Shown piece after piece: positions 16,678 to 24,689 of a stretch of 64,000 nt of DNA. The stretch's first letter is position 1; each line of letters opens with the position of its first letter. The DNA comes from Microvirga aerilata. GTDB lineage: Bacteria; Pseudomonadota; Alphaproteobacteria; Rhizobiales; Beijerinckiaceae. The translations under genes and the position numbers were made by a program. The stretch covers positions 1 through 64,000 of the forward strand of contig NZ_JAEQMY010000007.1 of assembly GCF_016743775.1 (NCBI RefSeq), given 5' to 3'. The notes under the pieces are model-generated. The model saw only the letters and a program-made list of their open reading frames with translations. It had not been told where the DNA came from and made no database searches.

Positions 16678-17252
16678 ATGGACGAGGACGAGGTGGCGGA
16701 CGGCATCGCATTCCCGGAAACAGGAGCGCCGGAAGACTGCGAGTTCGTGCTCGGGGGCGGTACACTCGGTCCTGCCGACCTGAGTTGGATTGGGCGCGAG
16801 CTGCGCGAGTACTATGACAGCATCCTTCGTGAGCCCGCACCGGAACGGCTCCTGGCCCTTCTTGATCAGGGGGCGCGCGCGGAGAACATTCCATTGACGC
16901 TTGACCCGCGCCTGCGCGACGAGATCCTGGCCGCGGTTCCGAGCCTGCGCGCCTTTGCCATGTCGCTGGCCAGCAATGCCGACCGCGCCGACGATCTGGT
17001 CCAGGACACGCTGGTGCGGGCCGTGGCCAACATCCGCCGCTTCGAGGTGGGCACCAACCTCAATGCCTGGCTGTTCACGATCCTGCGCAACCTCTTTCAT
17101 TCCGAATACCGGAAGCGACGGCGCGAGGTTGAGGACGCTGATGGCTCCTATGCGACCCGGCTTTCGGTCCCACCTGAGCAGGGAGCCCGTCTCGCCTTTG
17201 AGGACTTCCGCAAGGCTCTGGCGGGGATTCCGCTCGACCAGCGTGAGGCATT
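16678..17252 (+). pseudogene. NepR-EcfG fusion, truncated by IS91-type insertion
   Basis: One open frame joins a NepR anti-sigma segment (IGRELREYYDSILREPAPER, about residues 40-63) to an EcfG general-stress sigma factor (IPLTLDPRLRDEILAAVPSL, then ADDLVQDTLVRAV and NAWLFTILRN, sigma region 2). Homology stops after LDQREAL, just before region 4, where IS91 transposase sequence begins on the other strand. The promoter-reading -35 domain is therefore missing and the gene must be dead as a sigma factor. NepR and EcfG are normally separate adjacent genes; here no stop separates them. The frame then runs on into meaningless sequence. Confidence 0.8.
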
Positions 17253-17943
17253 GCCCGGCAAAGGCGCGCCGGTCGCTGAGGCTCGCATGATCGCCGAAGA
17301 ACTGGAGACGCCCGGCCACATGGGCGTCGGCGAGCTTGGACAGGAACAGCCGCCGGAACAGCCGCGAGAGAACGCGCACGGGCAGGAGGAAGCCGGGCTG
17401 GCACGCCACCCACCGCTTGCCATCAAGCGAGAGGCCGCCACCGGGCACGATCATGTGGACATGCGGGTGGTGGGTCATGGCCGAGCCCCAGGTGTGGAGC
17501 ACGGCGGTGATGCCGATGCGGGCACCAAGATGCCTTGGATCGGCGGCGATAGTCATCATCGTCTCGGAGGCGGTGCGGAAGAGCAGATCATAGATCACGG
17601 CCTTGTTCTGCCAGGCGATGGCAGCCATCCGGGCCGGCAGCGTGAACACGACGTGGAAGTAGCCGACCGGCAGCAGATCGGCCTGGCGCGCAGCGAGCCA
17701 GTCCTGCGCCGCCGCGCCCTGACATTTAGGGCAGTGCCGGTTGCGACAGGAATTGTAGGCGATGCGGATGTGGCCACAGTCCTCACAGGCCTCGACATGG
17801 CCGCCGAGGGCTGCGGTGCGGCAGGCCTCGATTGCCGTCATCACCTTGAGCTGGCCAAGGCTGAGATGCCCGGCCTGGGCCGCACGCCAGGCGGCGCCAT
17901 GGCGATGGAAGATGTCGGCGACCTCCAGCGACGGGCGGCTCAC
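17253..17943 (-). pseudogene. IS91 family transposase, C-terminally truncated
   Basis: About 230 residues of an IS91 transposase that is normally near 400. Visible are the N-terminal SLEVADIFHRHGAAWR, a zinc-binding region (CEDCGHIRIAYNSCRNRHC then PKCQG), and the HUH metal-binding motif in THHPHVHMIVPGG. Homology ends at LSDRRAFAG, before the catalytic tyrosine region and the usual AYLSRYTHR-type segment. The likely start is the GTG at 17943 (VSRPSLEV), 10 bases after the recombinase stop; an ATG at 17988 lies in frame upstream. The frame then continues through antisense ecfG to 16597. Confidence 0.8.
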
Positions 17944-17953
17944 CGCCGCTCTG

Positions 17954-18862
17954 TCATCCGTCCGGCCTCGCCTCGTCCTGCGGTCCAAGCCAGATCCGGT
18001 CGAGGGGGCTCATGACCGTGCGGATCGTGGAGGTGGCGACGCGGGCATAGAGCGCGGTAGTATCGAGCTTGGCATGGCCGAGCAGGACCTGGATGACGCG
18101 AATGTCGATGTCCTGCTCCAGCAGATGCGTGGCGAAGCTGTGGCGCAGCGTGTGCGGCGTCACCCGCTTCTGGATCCCGGCCGCTTGGGCCGCGGCGTGG
18201 ACGGCGCGGTTCATCTGACGGGTCGACAGCGGCGTGACCGGATTGCGGCCCGGGAACAGCCAGCCTTGGGGCAGCATCAGGCCTTGGCGGTGACCCTCCC
18301 GCCACCAGGCCCGCAGGAGCTCGAGCAGGTGCGGTGACAGCATGGCGTGGCGGTCCTCGCGGCCCTTGCCTTGTTCGATGCGGATCAGCATGCGGGTGCT
18401 GTCGATGTCGGTCACCTTGAGCGACACGATCTCGGAAACGCGCAGTCCAGCGCCGTAGGCTGTGCCCAGCGCAGCCTTGTACTTCGAACCTGGCGCCGCT
18501 TCGAGCAGCCGTGTGACCTCCTCAAGGCTGAGCACCAGTGGCAGCTTGCGCGGCTGGCGGACGAGCGCGAGACGGCGGGCGAGGTCGGGGCGGTCCAGGG
18601 TCACGGTGAAGAAGAAGCGCAGCGCCGCAACGGCGCTGTTGATGCCTGGAGGCTGGAGGCCCGTCTGGGTCTGGTGCACCTGGAACCGGCGCAGGTGCTC
18701 GGCTGTGGCCCTGTCCGGGGAGCGGCCGAGGAAGGCGGCGAAGGTCTTCACATAGCGGATGTAGTCGTGCTGGGTCTTCGCGGTGAAGCCACGCACGGTC
18801 ATGTCCTCGATCATGCGCTGGCGCAAGGCGCTGCTGGCCGGAGGCGACGGGTGGACGATCAT
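17954..18862 (-). CDS. Site-specific tyrosine recombinase associated with IS91-type element
   Basis: 302-residue phage-integrase-type recombinase. It has an N-terminal SAM-like core-binding domain (MTVRGFTAKTQHDYIRYVKT) and a catalytic domain with Arg141 (AGLRVSE), His237 and Arg240 (HTLRHSFATH), His263 (LGHAKLDTT) and the nucleophile Tyr272. The catalytic set is complete. It resembles the recombinases that accompany IS91-like transposases, not a prophage integrase; no att site or phage genes are nearby. The transposase start follows 10 bases after its stop. Confidence 0.93.
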   Translation of the reverse strand: MIVHPSPPASSALRQRMIEDMTVRGFTAKTQHDYIRYVKTFAAFLGRSPDRATAEHLRRFQVHQTQTGLQPPGINSAVAALRFFFTVTLDRPDLARRLALVRQPRKLPLVLSLEEVTRLLEAAPGSKYKAALGTAYGAGLRVSEIVSLKVTDIDSTRMLIRIEQGKGREDRHAMLSPHLLELLRAWWREGHRQGLMLPQGWLFPGRNPVTPLSTRQMNRAVHAAAQAAGIQKRVTPHTLRHSFATHLLEQDIDIRVIQVLLGHAKLDTTALYARVATSTIRTVMSPLDRIWLGPQDEARPDG

Positions 18863-18966
18863 GAGACGCTCCTCTCAAGCTGAAGGTTGACCCTTCAAGC
18901 TTGGAGGCGGAGCACCGTCCGTCACCTCTGATCGCTCACAGCCTCACTGACGCCAGAGGTTAAGCG

Positions 18967-19250
18967 TCAGCCTTGAAACGCGCGCCCTCCCGCGCGAGCG
19001 GGTTCGTTCAATGACCCATAACGGACTTCCAGGCATGCGGCTGCTAATGACCGCTTAGCGCCCCTTCTCAGACATACTGGGAGCTTCTCGACGCTGCGGT
19101 CGGGCGTGCCTTCGAACACCACATGGCCGCACTCGATCTCGACCAGATCGAAGCCGAGCTTCTCGCCCATCGGCGCCTTCAGGTCGCCTGCGAGCATCGC
19201 GCGCAGTTGCTGGAGACCGTCGGGCGCGCCTTCGCTATCGCGTCGGCCAT
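18967..19250 (-). pseudogene. PaaI-type thioesterase remnant
   Basis: The segment GAPDGLQQLRAMLAGDLKAP, then MGEKLGFDLVEIECGHVVFEGTPD, is the N-terminal third of a PaaI-like hotdog thioesterase. The expected continuation (NPIGTVHGG-type) is absent; the frame runs on into unrelated residues to 18967. At the 5' end an ATG at 19250 (MADA) sits one frame off, so a one-base loss near 19240 would explain the missing start. It follows the SDR gene by 4 bases and was probably the last gene of that operon. Confidence 0.65.
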
Positions 19251-19254
19251 CTGT

Positions 19255-19956
19255 TCACCACGGCTCATGAAAGGGACGGACCTCGGCGAGGAACGACCAG
19301 GCGTCCCGCGGCTGGTGCGCGAGATGATGTACTTCGGCAGCAATCGAAGCAGGTGAGATGAAGAAATCGTCCGCTGCCTCGGGCAGGCGCTCGCGCTGCC
19401 ACGGCACGTCGATCACCGCGTCGATGATGAGGTACGCGACGTGCACGCCCTTCGGTCCCAGGTCGCGGGCGAGCGATTCCGCGAGGATGCGCTGCGCGGC
19501 CTTGGTCGGCGCAAAGCCGGCGAATGCGGCGCGCCCACGTTGCGCCGAGGTGTTTCCGGTGACGATCAGAGCGCCTTCTCCCGCCGCAATCATCGCGGGC
19601 GTCGTCAGCCGCGCGAGGTGGAACAGCGCCATCGCATTGATCTCGAAGTTGCGCTGGAGCGTTTCGGCCTCAATCTCGGTGAAGGTGCCGAACGCGCCGC
19701 CGACGGCGTTGTGGACGACGACTTTGGGATTGCCGACCTCGGCAATCGCCCGCTCCAGCGCGGCGGCATCGCTGACGTCACACGGCACTGCGATCGAGTC
19801 CGGTATTTCCTTTTCCAGCGTGGCGAGCCGGTCTGCATTCCGCGCGAGCATCGCCACGCGATAGCCGTCCTCGGCAAAGCGACGCGCGATCGCAGCTCCG
19901 GTGCCCGGGCCGACACCCGTCACGAGAGCGAGCGGTTTGGTCGTGAGATTGGTCAT
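19255..19956 (-). CDS. SDR family oxidoreductase with Phe in place of catalytic Tyr
   Basis: 233 residues. The nucleotide-binding motif TGVGPGTG (residues 13-20) and VHNAVGG replace the classical TGxxxGxG and NNAG. The catalytic YxxxK reads FAPTK: Phe148 and Lys152, with Ser137 present. A Phe at this site occurs in a known SDR subgroup, so the enzyme may still work or may have another chemistry. It overlaps the upstream isomerase gene by 4 bases (19953-19956) in an HxlR-led operon. Substrate unknown. Confidence 0.88.
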   Translation of the reverse strand: MTNLTTKPLALVTGVGPGTGAAIARRFAEDGYRVAMLARNADRLATLEKEIPDSIAVPCDVSDAAALERAIAEVGNPKVVVHNAVGGAFGTFTEIEAETLQRNFEINAMALFHLARLTTPAMIAAGEGALIVTGNTSAQRGRAAFAGFAPTKAAQRILAESLARDLGPKGVHVAYLIIDAVIDVPWQRERLPEAADDFFISPASIAAEVHHLAHQPRDAWSFLAEVRPFHEPW

Positions 19957-20546
19957 GCTGCTTCCTCCAGGCGTGCGAGTTCCTCGCGCACGAAATCGAG
20001 ACGGTCGTTGCCGAAGAACATCGCGTGTCCGACGAAGATTGTGGGTGAGCCGAATACGCCGCGCTCGGCGGCCTCGGCGGTGTTGGCGTCGAGCTGGGCG
20101 ACGACGTCCGGCGCATCGATCCGGTCGGCTATCTGGCCGGCCTCGATCCCGGTCGTCGCGATCTCCGTGACAATGTCGTCCCGGCTGGCAAGCGTCTTGC
20201 CGTCACTCCAGATCGCCCGGTAAAGCGCCAGGGTGATCGCCGCCGCATCGGTCGGGGATTGCGCCGTTAGGACCGCTCGCGAACAGGCCTCGCCGTCATT
20301 TGCGCGCATGTCCGACGGGTTGAGCGGTACGCCATAGCGCTGCGCCCAGCGCGCCAGATCGACGCGCGCATAACGTCCCTTCGCCGCGCAAGTGAGGGTG
20401 GTCGGGACGTTGCCCACCAGTTCCATCACCTTGAGGGCCTTCATTGGCCGCAGCGCGATATCGACGTCCATCTCGCGCAACTGGGTATAGGCCATGTAAC
20501 TGTATGGGCTGAGGAAGTCGTAGAAAAGTTCAATCGGTTGCGTCAC
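19953..20546 (-). CDS. DsbA-family / 2-hydroxychromene-2-carboxylate isomerase-like protein
   Basis: 197 residues of the thioredoxin-fold HCCA isomerase group. It starts with IELFYDFLSPYSYMAY, in which the CxxC of DsbA is replaced by SPYS as is usual for these glutathione-S-transferase kappa-like enzymes. The end FGSPTIFVGHAMFFGNDRLD is also typical. It overlaps hxlR by 4 bases upstream and the SDR gene by 4 bases downstream, so the three are translationally coupled. A role in degradation of an aromatic or electrophilic compound is plausible but not shown. Confidence 0.88.
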   Translation of the reverse strand: MTQPIELFYDFLSPYSYMAYTQLREMDVDIALRPMKALKVMELVGNVPTTLTCAAKGRYARVDLARWAQRYGVPLNPSDMRANDGEACSRAVLTAQSPTDAAAITLALYRAIWSDGKTLASRDDIVTEIATTGIEAGQIADRIDAPDVVAQLDANTAEAAERGVFGSPTIFVGHAMFFGNDRLDFVREELARLEEAA

Positions 20547-21043
20547 CGGCCTGCTCCTGTGCGTTCATCGAGAAGCCGAGATGTGCTGTCGCCCGCGCCT
20601 GGGCCGGGGCGGAGTTGAGCGCGATCGGGGGGAATGGCGACGCCCGTCTCAGTGTCGACGAGCGCCAGAACCAAAGGGCGTCCGGTCTCACGATCGACCA
20701 TTTCGATGGACGGCGCGCCGAAGCCGGTCGCATCCCAGCGATCGCCCCATTCGCGCAGGGCGACGCTGACCTTCCACAGATCGCGCCCCTTCGGCGTCAG
20801 CCGATATTCGTCGCGCGGCGGGTGCTCCTGATAGCGCACGCGCTCGACGATGCCATGCTCGACGAGATGTTTCAGACGCGCGGCGAGGGTCGCTGCGGGA
20901 ATGTCCGTATTAGCCCGCAGGTCGTCGTAGCGTCTGAATCCCAGCAAAAGATCGCGGATTACCAGCAACGTCCATCTGTCACCGATCAGCTCAAGCGCTC
21001 CCGCGATCGAACAGCGCATTCCGGCAAAGGATTTGGGTTTCAT
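20543..21043 (-). CDS. HxlR family winged-helix regulator
   Basis: 166 residues, a longer HxlR-type regulator. The N-terminal MRCSIAGALELIGDRWTLLV, then RDLLLGFRRYDDL and IPAATLAARLKHLVEHGIVE, form the typical winged helix. Residues after 110 form a small C-terminal extension found in some members. It heads the leftward operon hxlR-isomerase-SDR with 4-base overlaps. The inverted repeat TTCAAT-C-ATTGAA lies about 20 bases upstream of its start and is a candidate operator. HxlR proteins commonly sense electrophiles or redox state; the signal here is unknown. Confidence 0.9.
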   Translation of the reverse strand: MKPKSFAGMRCSIAGALELIGDRWTLLVIRDLLLGFRRYDDLRANTDIPAATLAARLKHLVEHGIVERVRYQEHPPRDEYRLTPKGRDLWKVSVALREWGDRWDATGFGAPSIEMVDRETGRPLVLALVDTETGVAIPPDRAQLRPGPGAGDSTSRLLDERTGAGR

Positions 21044-21063
21044 AAGGCTGGCTCTCGACTAAG

Positions 21064-21076
21064 TTCAATCATTGAA
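21064..21076. promoter_or_regulatory. Inverted repeat, candidate HxlR operator
   Basis: TTCAATCATTGAA, two perfect 6-bp arms around one base, lies 20 bases upstream of the hxlR start between divergent transcripts. Position and symmetry suggest an operator for the dimeric regulator encoded next to it. Seen by eye; binding is inferred. Confidence 0.5.
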
Positions 21077-21166
21077 GTAATGAAGATGCAGGCTAAATGC
21101 AAGGGGCGGGACTGAGCGGACGTATTAAGCGCTTGGATCCTTGCTTCGAATTGTCAGGAGAATGCC

Positions 21167-22119
21167 ATGCCGTTCCGTGCCATCCGCGCCAGCAGAACGG
21201 ATACAGGCGTTACGACCGAACTCGTGATGCTGGACGACAGCGACCTTGATGTTGGAGACGTCACGGTCAGGGTCGATGTCCCGATCGTGGCACGTAGCGC
21301 CGGCGGCGAGCGGCTGAATCCGACGCGTCTGGCGGATTTCTCACTGACGAGCCGGGACGGCCGCCAGATTCCGCTCAACCAGATCGGCCATTGGGAAATC
21401 TGTCTGGAAAAGCCGATCCTGAAGCGCCGTGATCGCACCCCCATCATCACGATCCGCTCGGACATCAATGAGGCGACTCAGCCTCCAGAGGTTTCCAAGC
21501 AGATCATGACGGCGCTTCAGCCGCTGATCGCCTCCCTTCCGGCCGGCTACCGCATCGATACGGGCGGTTCGATCGAGGAAAGGCCAACACCGCGCTGGGT
21601 ATAGTTTTCCCAGGCATGATTGCCGCAGGTGCGATCCTTCTCGACAATGCCATGGTGATGCTGACGGCACCGCTTGGCCTCGTCGGCGTCGTCCCTATGT
21701 TGCTCACCTTCAACCAGACCTTCGGATTCAACGCCATCCTGGGATTGATCGGACTGGCCGGCATCCTGAGGCGCAACACGCTGATCCTGACCGAACAGAT
21801 CAAGGAGAACCGTGCTGCCGGCCTAGACGACCATCACGCCGTCATCGAGGCGACGGTATAGCGGACCCGTCCTGTCATCCTGACCGCGCTTGCCGCCGTG
21901 CTGGCCTTCATTCCCCTCACACACTCTGTCTTCTGGGGATCGATGGCTTACACGCTGATCGGCGGCACGGCGGTCGGCACGGTGCTGATCCTGCTCTTCC
22001 TTCCTGCACTCTATGCGGCGTGGTTCCGGATCAAGCCTGACGTCGTCGATGAGGGACATGGGGAAAAGCAAGGCATCGAGCCGCAAAAAATCCCCGTCAT
22101 AGCCCCGGCCGCTGAATAG
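21167..22119 (+). pseudogene. Chimera of acrylyl-CoA reductase start and decayed RND efflux permease
   Basis: The first 37 codons (MPFRAIRASRTDTG, then ELVMLDDSDLDVGDVTVRVD) are the start of an AcuI-type quinone oxidoreductase. The next residues are an RND permease fragment (VPIVARSAGGERLNP, then EKPILKRRDRTPIITI). A frameshift occurs near 21580 (after GGSIEE), and the frame resumes at KANTALGIVFPG. An in-frame TAG at 21859-21861 stands where relatives have a Gln-type codon in EATV-x-RTRPVILTAL. The frame then ends with LFLPALYAAWFRI at 22119. Large N-terminal and middle parts of the permease are missing, so no product is likely. Confidence 0.8.
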
Positions 22120-22164
22120 AGCAGATATGAGCCGTACACGCTGAACGAGGACAGGTAATCCAAG

Positions 22165-22590
22165 GTGCACGATGACATTCCAATCGCGACGACTCGCGAC
22201 ATTCCCGATCACTGCCTCGGCTTGCAACTGCAACGCGCCGCCCGCGTAGTCGCGCGCCGCTTCGACCAGGCATTAGGACTGCTCGAGCTGACCAGCGGAC
22301 AGTTTGAGCTCCTCGTCTTGCTCGGGCGGACACCCGCAGGGTGGATTGGTGCGGTCACCGAACGTCTCGGCAGAGAGTGCACGACGATTACGGCAATCCT
22401 CAAGCCGTTGACACAACACGGACTTGTCGTGGTTATGGTCAACCTGGAAGACAGCCGCGGTCGTACGCTCACGCTGCCACCAGCCGGAAAAGACCTGTTG
22501 ACTGCTGCAATCCCCATCTGGCACCGGGTTCATGTCCGCATGGGAACCTGTTCACAAATAATGAAGCCGATCTGCTGCGACGGTCACTGA
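22165..22590 (+). CDS. MarR family regulator, C-terminus altered by frameshift
   Basis: 141 residues from a GTG start. The MarR winged helix is clear (ELTSGQFELLVLLGRTPAGW, then LGRECTTITAILKPLTQHGL and DSRGRTLTLPPAGKDLL). After IPIWHRVHVRM the frame reads GTCSQIMKPICC, unlike the family, whereas another frame gives NNEADLLRRSLTTLSQI, a normal MarR C-terminal helix ending at 22610. A small indel near 22540 is therefore likely. The C-terminal helix contributes to dimerisation, so function is doubtful. It follows the decayed RND gene, its probable former target. Confidence 0.75.
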   Translation: MHDDIPIATTRDIPDHCLGLQLQRAARVVARRFDQALGLLELTSGQFELLVLLGRTPAGWIGAVTERLGRECTTITAILKPLTQHGLVVVMVNLEDSRGRTLTLPPAGKDLLTAAIPIWHRVHVRMGTCSQIMKPICCDGH

Positions 22591-22636
22591 CCACATTGTC
22601 GCAGATCTGAGAGTGTTCAAACGACGAGGAAGAAAG

Positions 22637-22801
22637 ATGAAGTGGTTCCTGGAGAAGATGCGTTTGTATTCCGAGGCGCTTTCCGGCCTGGATGATCCGA
22701 CAGGCGAACACTTGCATAACCTGGAAGCCCGGGTGCGGTGCCTGGAGAGCGAGATAGCACGTCTCGAGGGTCTCATCGAGGCGCTTCGGCCCCGCGACTG
22801 A
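22637..22801 (+). CDS. Small coiled-coil protein, 54 residues
   Basis: MKWFLEKMRLYSEALSGLDD, then GEHLHNLEARVRCLESEIAR: a short protein with a C-terminal heptad pattern. It resembles small hypothetical proteins seen beside efflux and stress genes in Hyphomicrobiales. The start was chosen at 22637 because GAGGAAGAAAG precedes it; an earlier ATG (22613) has no such site. No membrane helix. Function unknown. Confidence 0.6.
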   Translation: MKWFLEKMRLYSEALSGLDDPTGEHLHNLEARVRCLESEIARLEGLIEALRPRD

Positions 22802-22855
22802 AACGGACAGTGCTGCTGTCGGATTAAGATTGCGGGTTTAGGTAATGACCGCTCA

Positions 22856-24412
22856 TGGCAGATTTCGTTGAAAAAGTCCTCGTGATTGGCGGCGGATCGT
22901 GATTCCCTGATGAGGCTTCTCAGCAGGAGGATCGGGCCATGATGGGCGAGCGTCTCGTGATGCAGGAGAGCCTGTTTTACGAGTTCCGGCTTGAGGATCA
23001 CGTCCCATCCGATCACCTCCTGAGGCGCATCGACCGCTTCGTCGACTGCTCCGGGCTGCGCCAGCGTCTGGCGAGCTACTACAGCGCCACAGGCCGGCCC
23101 TCTGTCGATCCCGAGCTGATGATCCGCATGCTGCTGATCGGCTACTGCCTCGGCATCCGCTCCGAGCGGCGCCTGTGCGAGGAGGTGCACCTGAACCTCG
23201 CTTATCGCTGGTTCTGCCGCCTCGGGCTGGAGGGCAAGGTGCCGGACCACTCCACCTTCTCCAAGAACCGGCACGGGCGCTTTCGCGAGAGCGATCTCTT
23301 CCGTCACCTGTTCGAGACCGTGGTGCAACGCTGCCTGGACGAGGGGCTGGTGGGTGGTGAGGGCTTTGCGGTCGATGCCAGCCTGATCCAGGCTGATGCC
23401 AACAAGCAGCGCTCCCTGGCAGGCGCTGACTGGAGGGCAAAGGATCACACCGAGGCAGCTCCGCGAGCAGTGCGCGAGTATCTCGCTACCCTCGACGAGG
23501 CCGCCTGGGGTGCGGCGACTGACGTTGAGCCGAAGTTCGTCTCGCCCTCTGATCCTGCCGCACAGTGGACTGGGGCCATGCGCGGTCCGGCGTTCTTTGC
23601 CTATGCCGACAACTACCTCATCGACCTCAAGGAAGCTGTGATCGTGGACGTGGAGGCCTCTCGTGCGGTGCGTCAGGCGGAAGTGGGCGCGGCTCGAACC
23701 ATGCTGGAGCGCACGGCTGATCGCTTTGGCCTCAAGCCCGAACGGCTGGCGGCTGACAGTGCCTACGGCTCCGCCGAGATGCTGCATTGGCTGGTCGAGG
23801 AGCAGAAGATCGAGCCGCATGTACCCGTCATCGACAAGTCCGAGCGCCAAGACGGCACCTTCTCACAGGCAGACTTCGCCTATGATCCAGAGGCGGACAC
23901 CTACACCTGTCCCGAGGGCAAGATCCTGACGACCAGCGGCCGGATCGTGAACGAGGGCACGACGCGCATCTACCTAGGCAGCACGTTCGATTGTGCTCCG
24001 TGTCATCTCAAGGAGAAGTGCTGTCCCAACACGCCGGCGCGCAAAATCCCGCGCAGCATCTATGAGCACGCAAGAGAGGTCGCCCGAGCGCTGGTCGGCA
24101 CGCCGGCCTATGAGCGGTCACGTCAGGGCCGCAAGCGCATCGAGATGCTGTTTGCCCATCTCAAGCGGATCCTGAAGATGGGACGTCTGCGGCTGCGAGG
24201 TCCGTGCGGGGCACAGGATGAGTTCCTGCTGGCGGCAGCGGCTCAGAACCTGAGAAAGCTCGCCAAGCTAGTCACTTCACCAGGGCCTCAGATGATCCAA
24301 GGAGCCTGAGAAGGCCCGAAGGATACACCTCACCACAGTCGTAACCTCAACAAGGCAAGCTGCGTCGCTGCCCGAGCCCGTCTGGATGCCGACTTTGTCA
24401 ACGCAATCGGCA
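22856..24412 (+). mobile_element. IS1182-family insertion sequence, 1557 bp
   Basis: Left end TGGCAGATTTCGTTGAAAAA at 22856; right end GACTTTGTCAACGCAATC with GGCA ending at 24412 is its imperfect inverted repeat (about 19 of 22 match). One rightward transposase gene fills the interior. I see no convincing target duplication. The transposase frame is complete. The ends match those of the 139-bp element at 4682. Confidence 0.8.
22939..24309 (+). CDS. IS1182 family transposase
   Basis: 456-residue DDE transposase with the N-terminal DUF772 domain (PSVDPELMIRMLLIGYCLGI, SERRLCEEVHLNLAYRWFC, PDHSTFSKNR). Catalytic region: FAVDASLIQADAN, LAADSAYGSAEML, and the C-terminal QGRKRIEMLFAHLKRILKMG carrying the Glu. 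A CxxC-x-CC-type cysteine cluster lies in DCAPCHLKEKCCPN. The frame is intact and the length normal, so the copy may be active. The N-terminal MMGERLVMQESLFYEF gives two adjacent ATG codons; I keep the first. Confidence 0.95.
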   Translation: MMGERLVMQESLFYEFRLEDHVPSDHLLRRIDRFVDCSGLRQRLASYYSATGRPSVDPELMIRMLLIGYCLGIRSERRLCEEVHLNLAYRWFCRLGLEGKVPDHSTFSKNRHGRFRESDLFRHLFETVVQRCLDEGLVGGEGFAVDASLIQADANKQRSLAGADWRAKDHTEAAPRAVREYLATLDEAAWGAATDVEPKFVSPSDPAAQWTGAMRGPAFFAYADNYLIDLKEAVIVDVEASRAVRQAEVGAARTMLERTADRFGLKPERLAADSAYGSAEMLHWLVEEQKIEPHVPVIDKSERQDGTFSQADFAYDPEADTYTCPEGKILTTSGRIVNEGTTRIYLGSTFDCAPCHLKEKCCPNTPARKIPRSIYEHAREVARALVGTPAYERSRQGRKRIEMLFAHLKRILKMGRLRLRGPCGAQDEFLLAAAAQNLRKLAKLVTSPGPQMIQGA

Positions 24413-24689
24413 CGAGGCGGAAGTACGCCGAATGTCCGTAATGCGGCGATAGTCGGACTTTGGGGCAGATGTCGCCGGCAGGGCATTTGCCTATGGGTTA
24501 AAGGCGTCCGAACGGGTGTCGGCGGCTACGAGACGTTTGTGAGTTAATTTTGAGAGAAAGTGGCGCTTGAGGTGCGCTAATCGAGTCAAATTACAGGGAG
24601 CACTGATGAGCAGAGGGCAGATATTCCTGAGGCTGACGCTCGGGCCTAGGGAGCATCATTCCCCTCGCTAATTCCGACATCAAGGAACG

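Larger units (their letters stand above)
17253..18900 (-). mobile_element. Truncated IS91-type element with tyrosine recombinase
   Basis: A leftward pair, tyrosine recombinase then IS91-family Y1/HUH transposase, 10 bases apart, is the usual composition of this IS91 subgroup. The left (transposase 3') end is lost: sequence changes to ecfG at about 17253. The right limit is uncertain; inverted TCAAGCTTG-like repeats at about 18877-18902 may mark it. Without the transposase C-terminus and the origin end it should be immobile. Confidence 0.7.

Noticed and set aside
16678-18015. Full 445-residue protein read from the NepR-EcfG start
   Set aside because: After about residue 191 the frame is antisense to the IS91 transposase and has no sigma-factor features, so the long frame is an artefact of the insertion.
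17954-18862. Prophage or integrative-element integrase
   Set aside because: The gene is directly followed by an IS91 transposase, as in IS91-type pairs; there is no tRNA attachment site and there are no phage genes.
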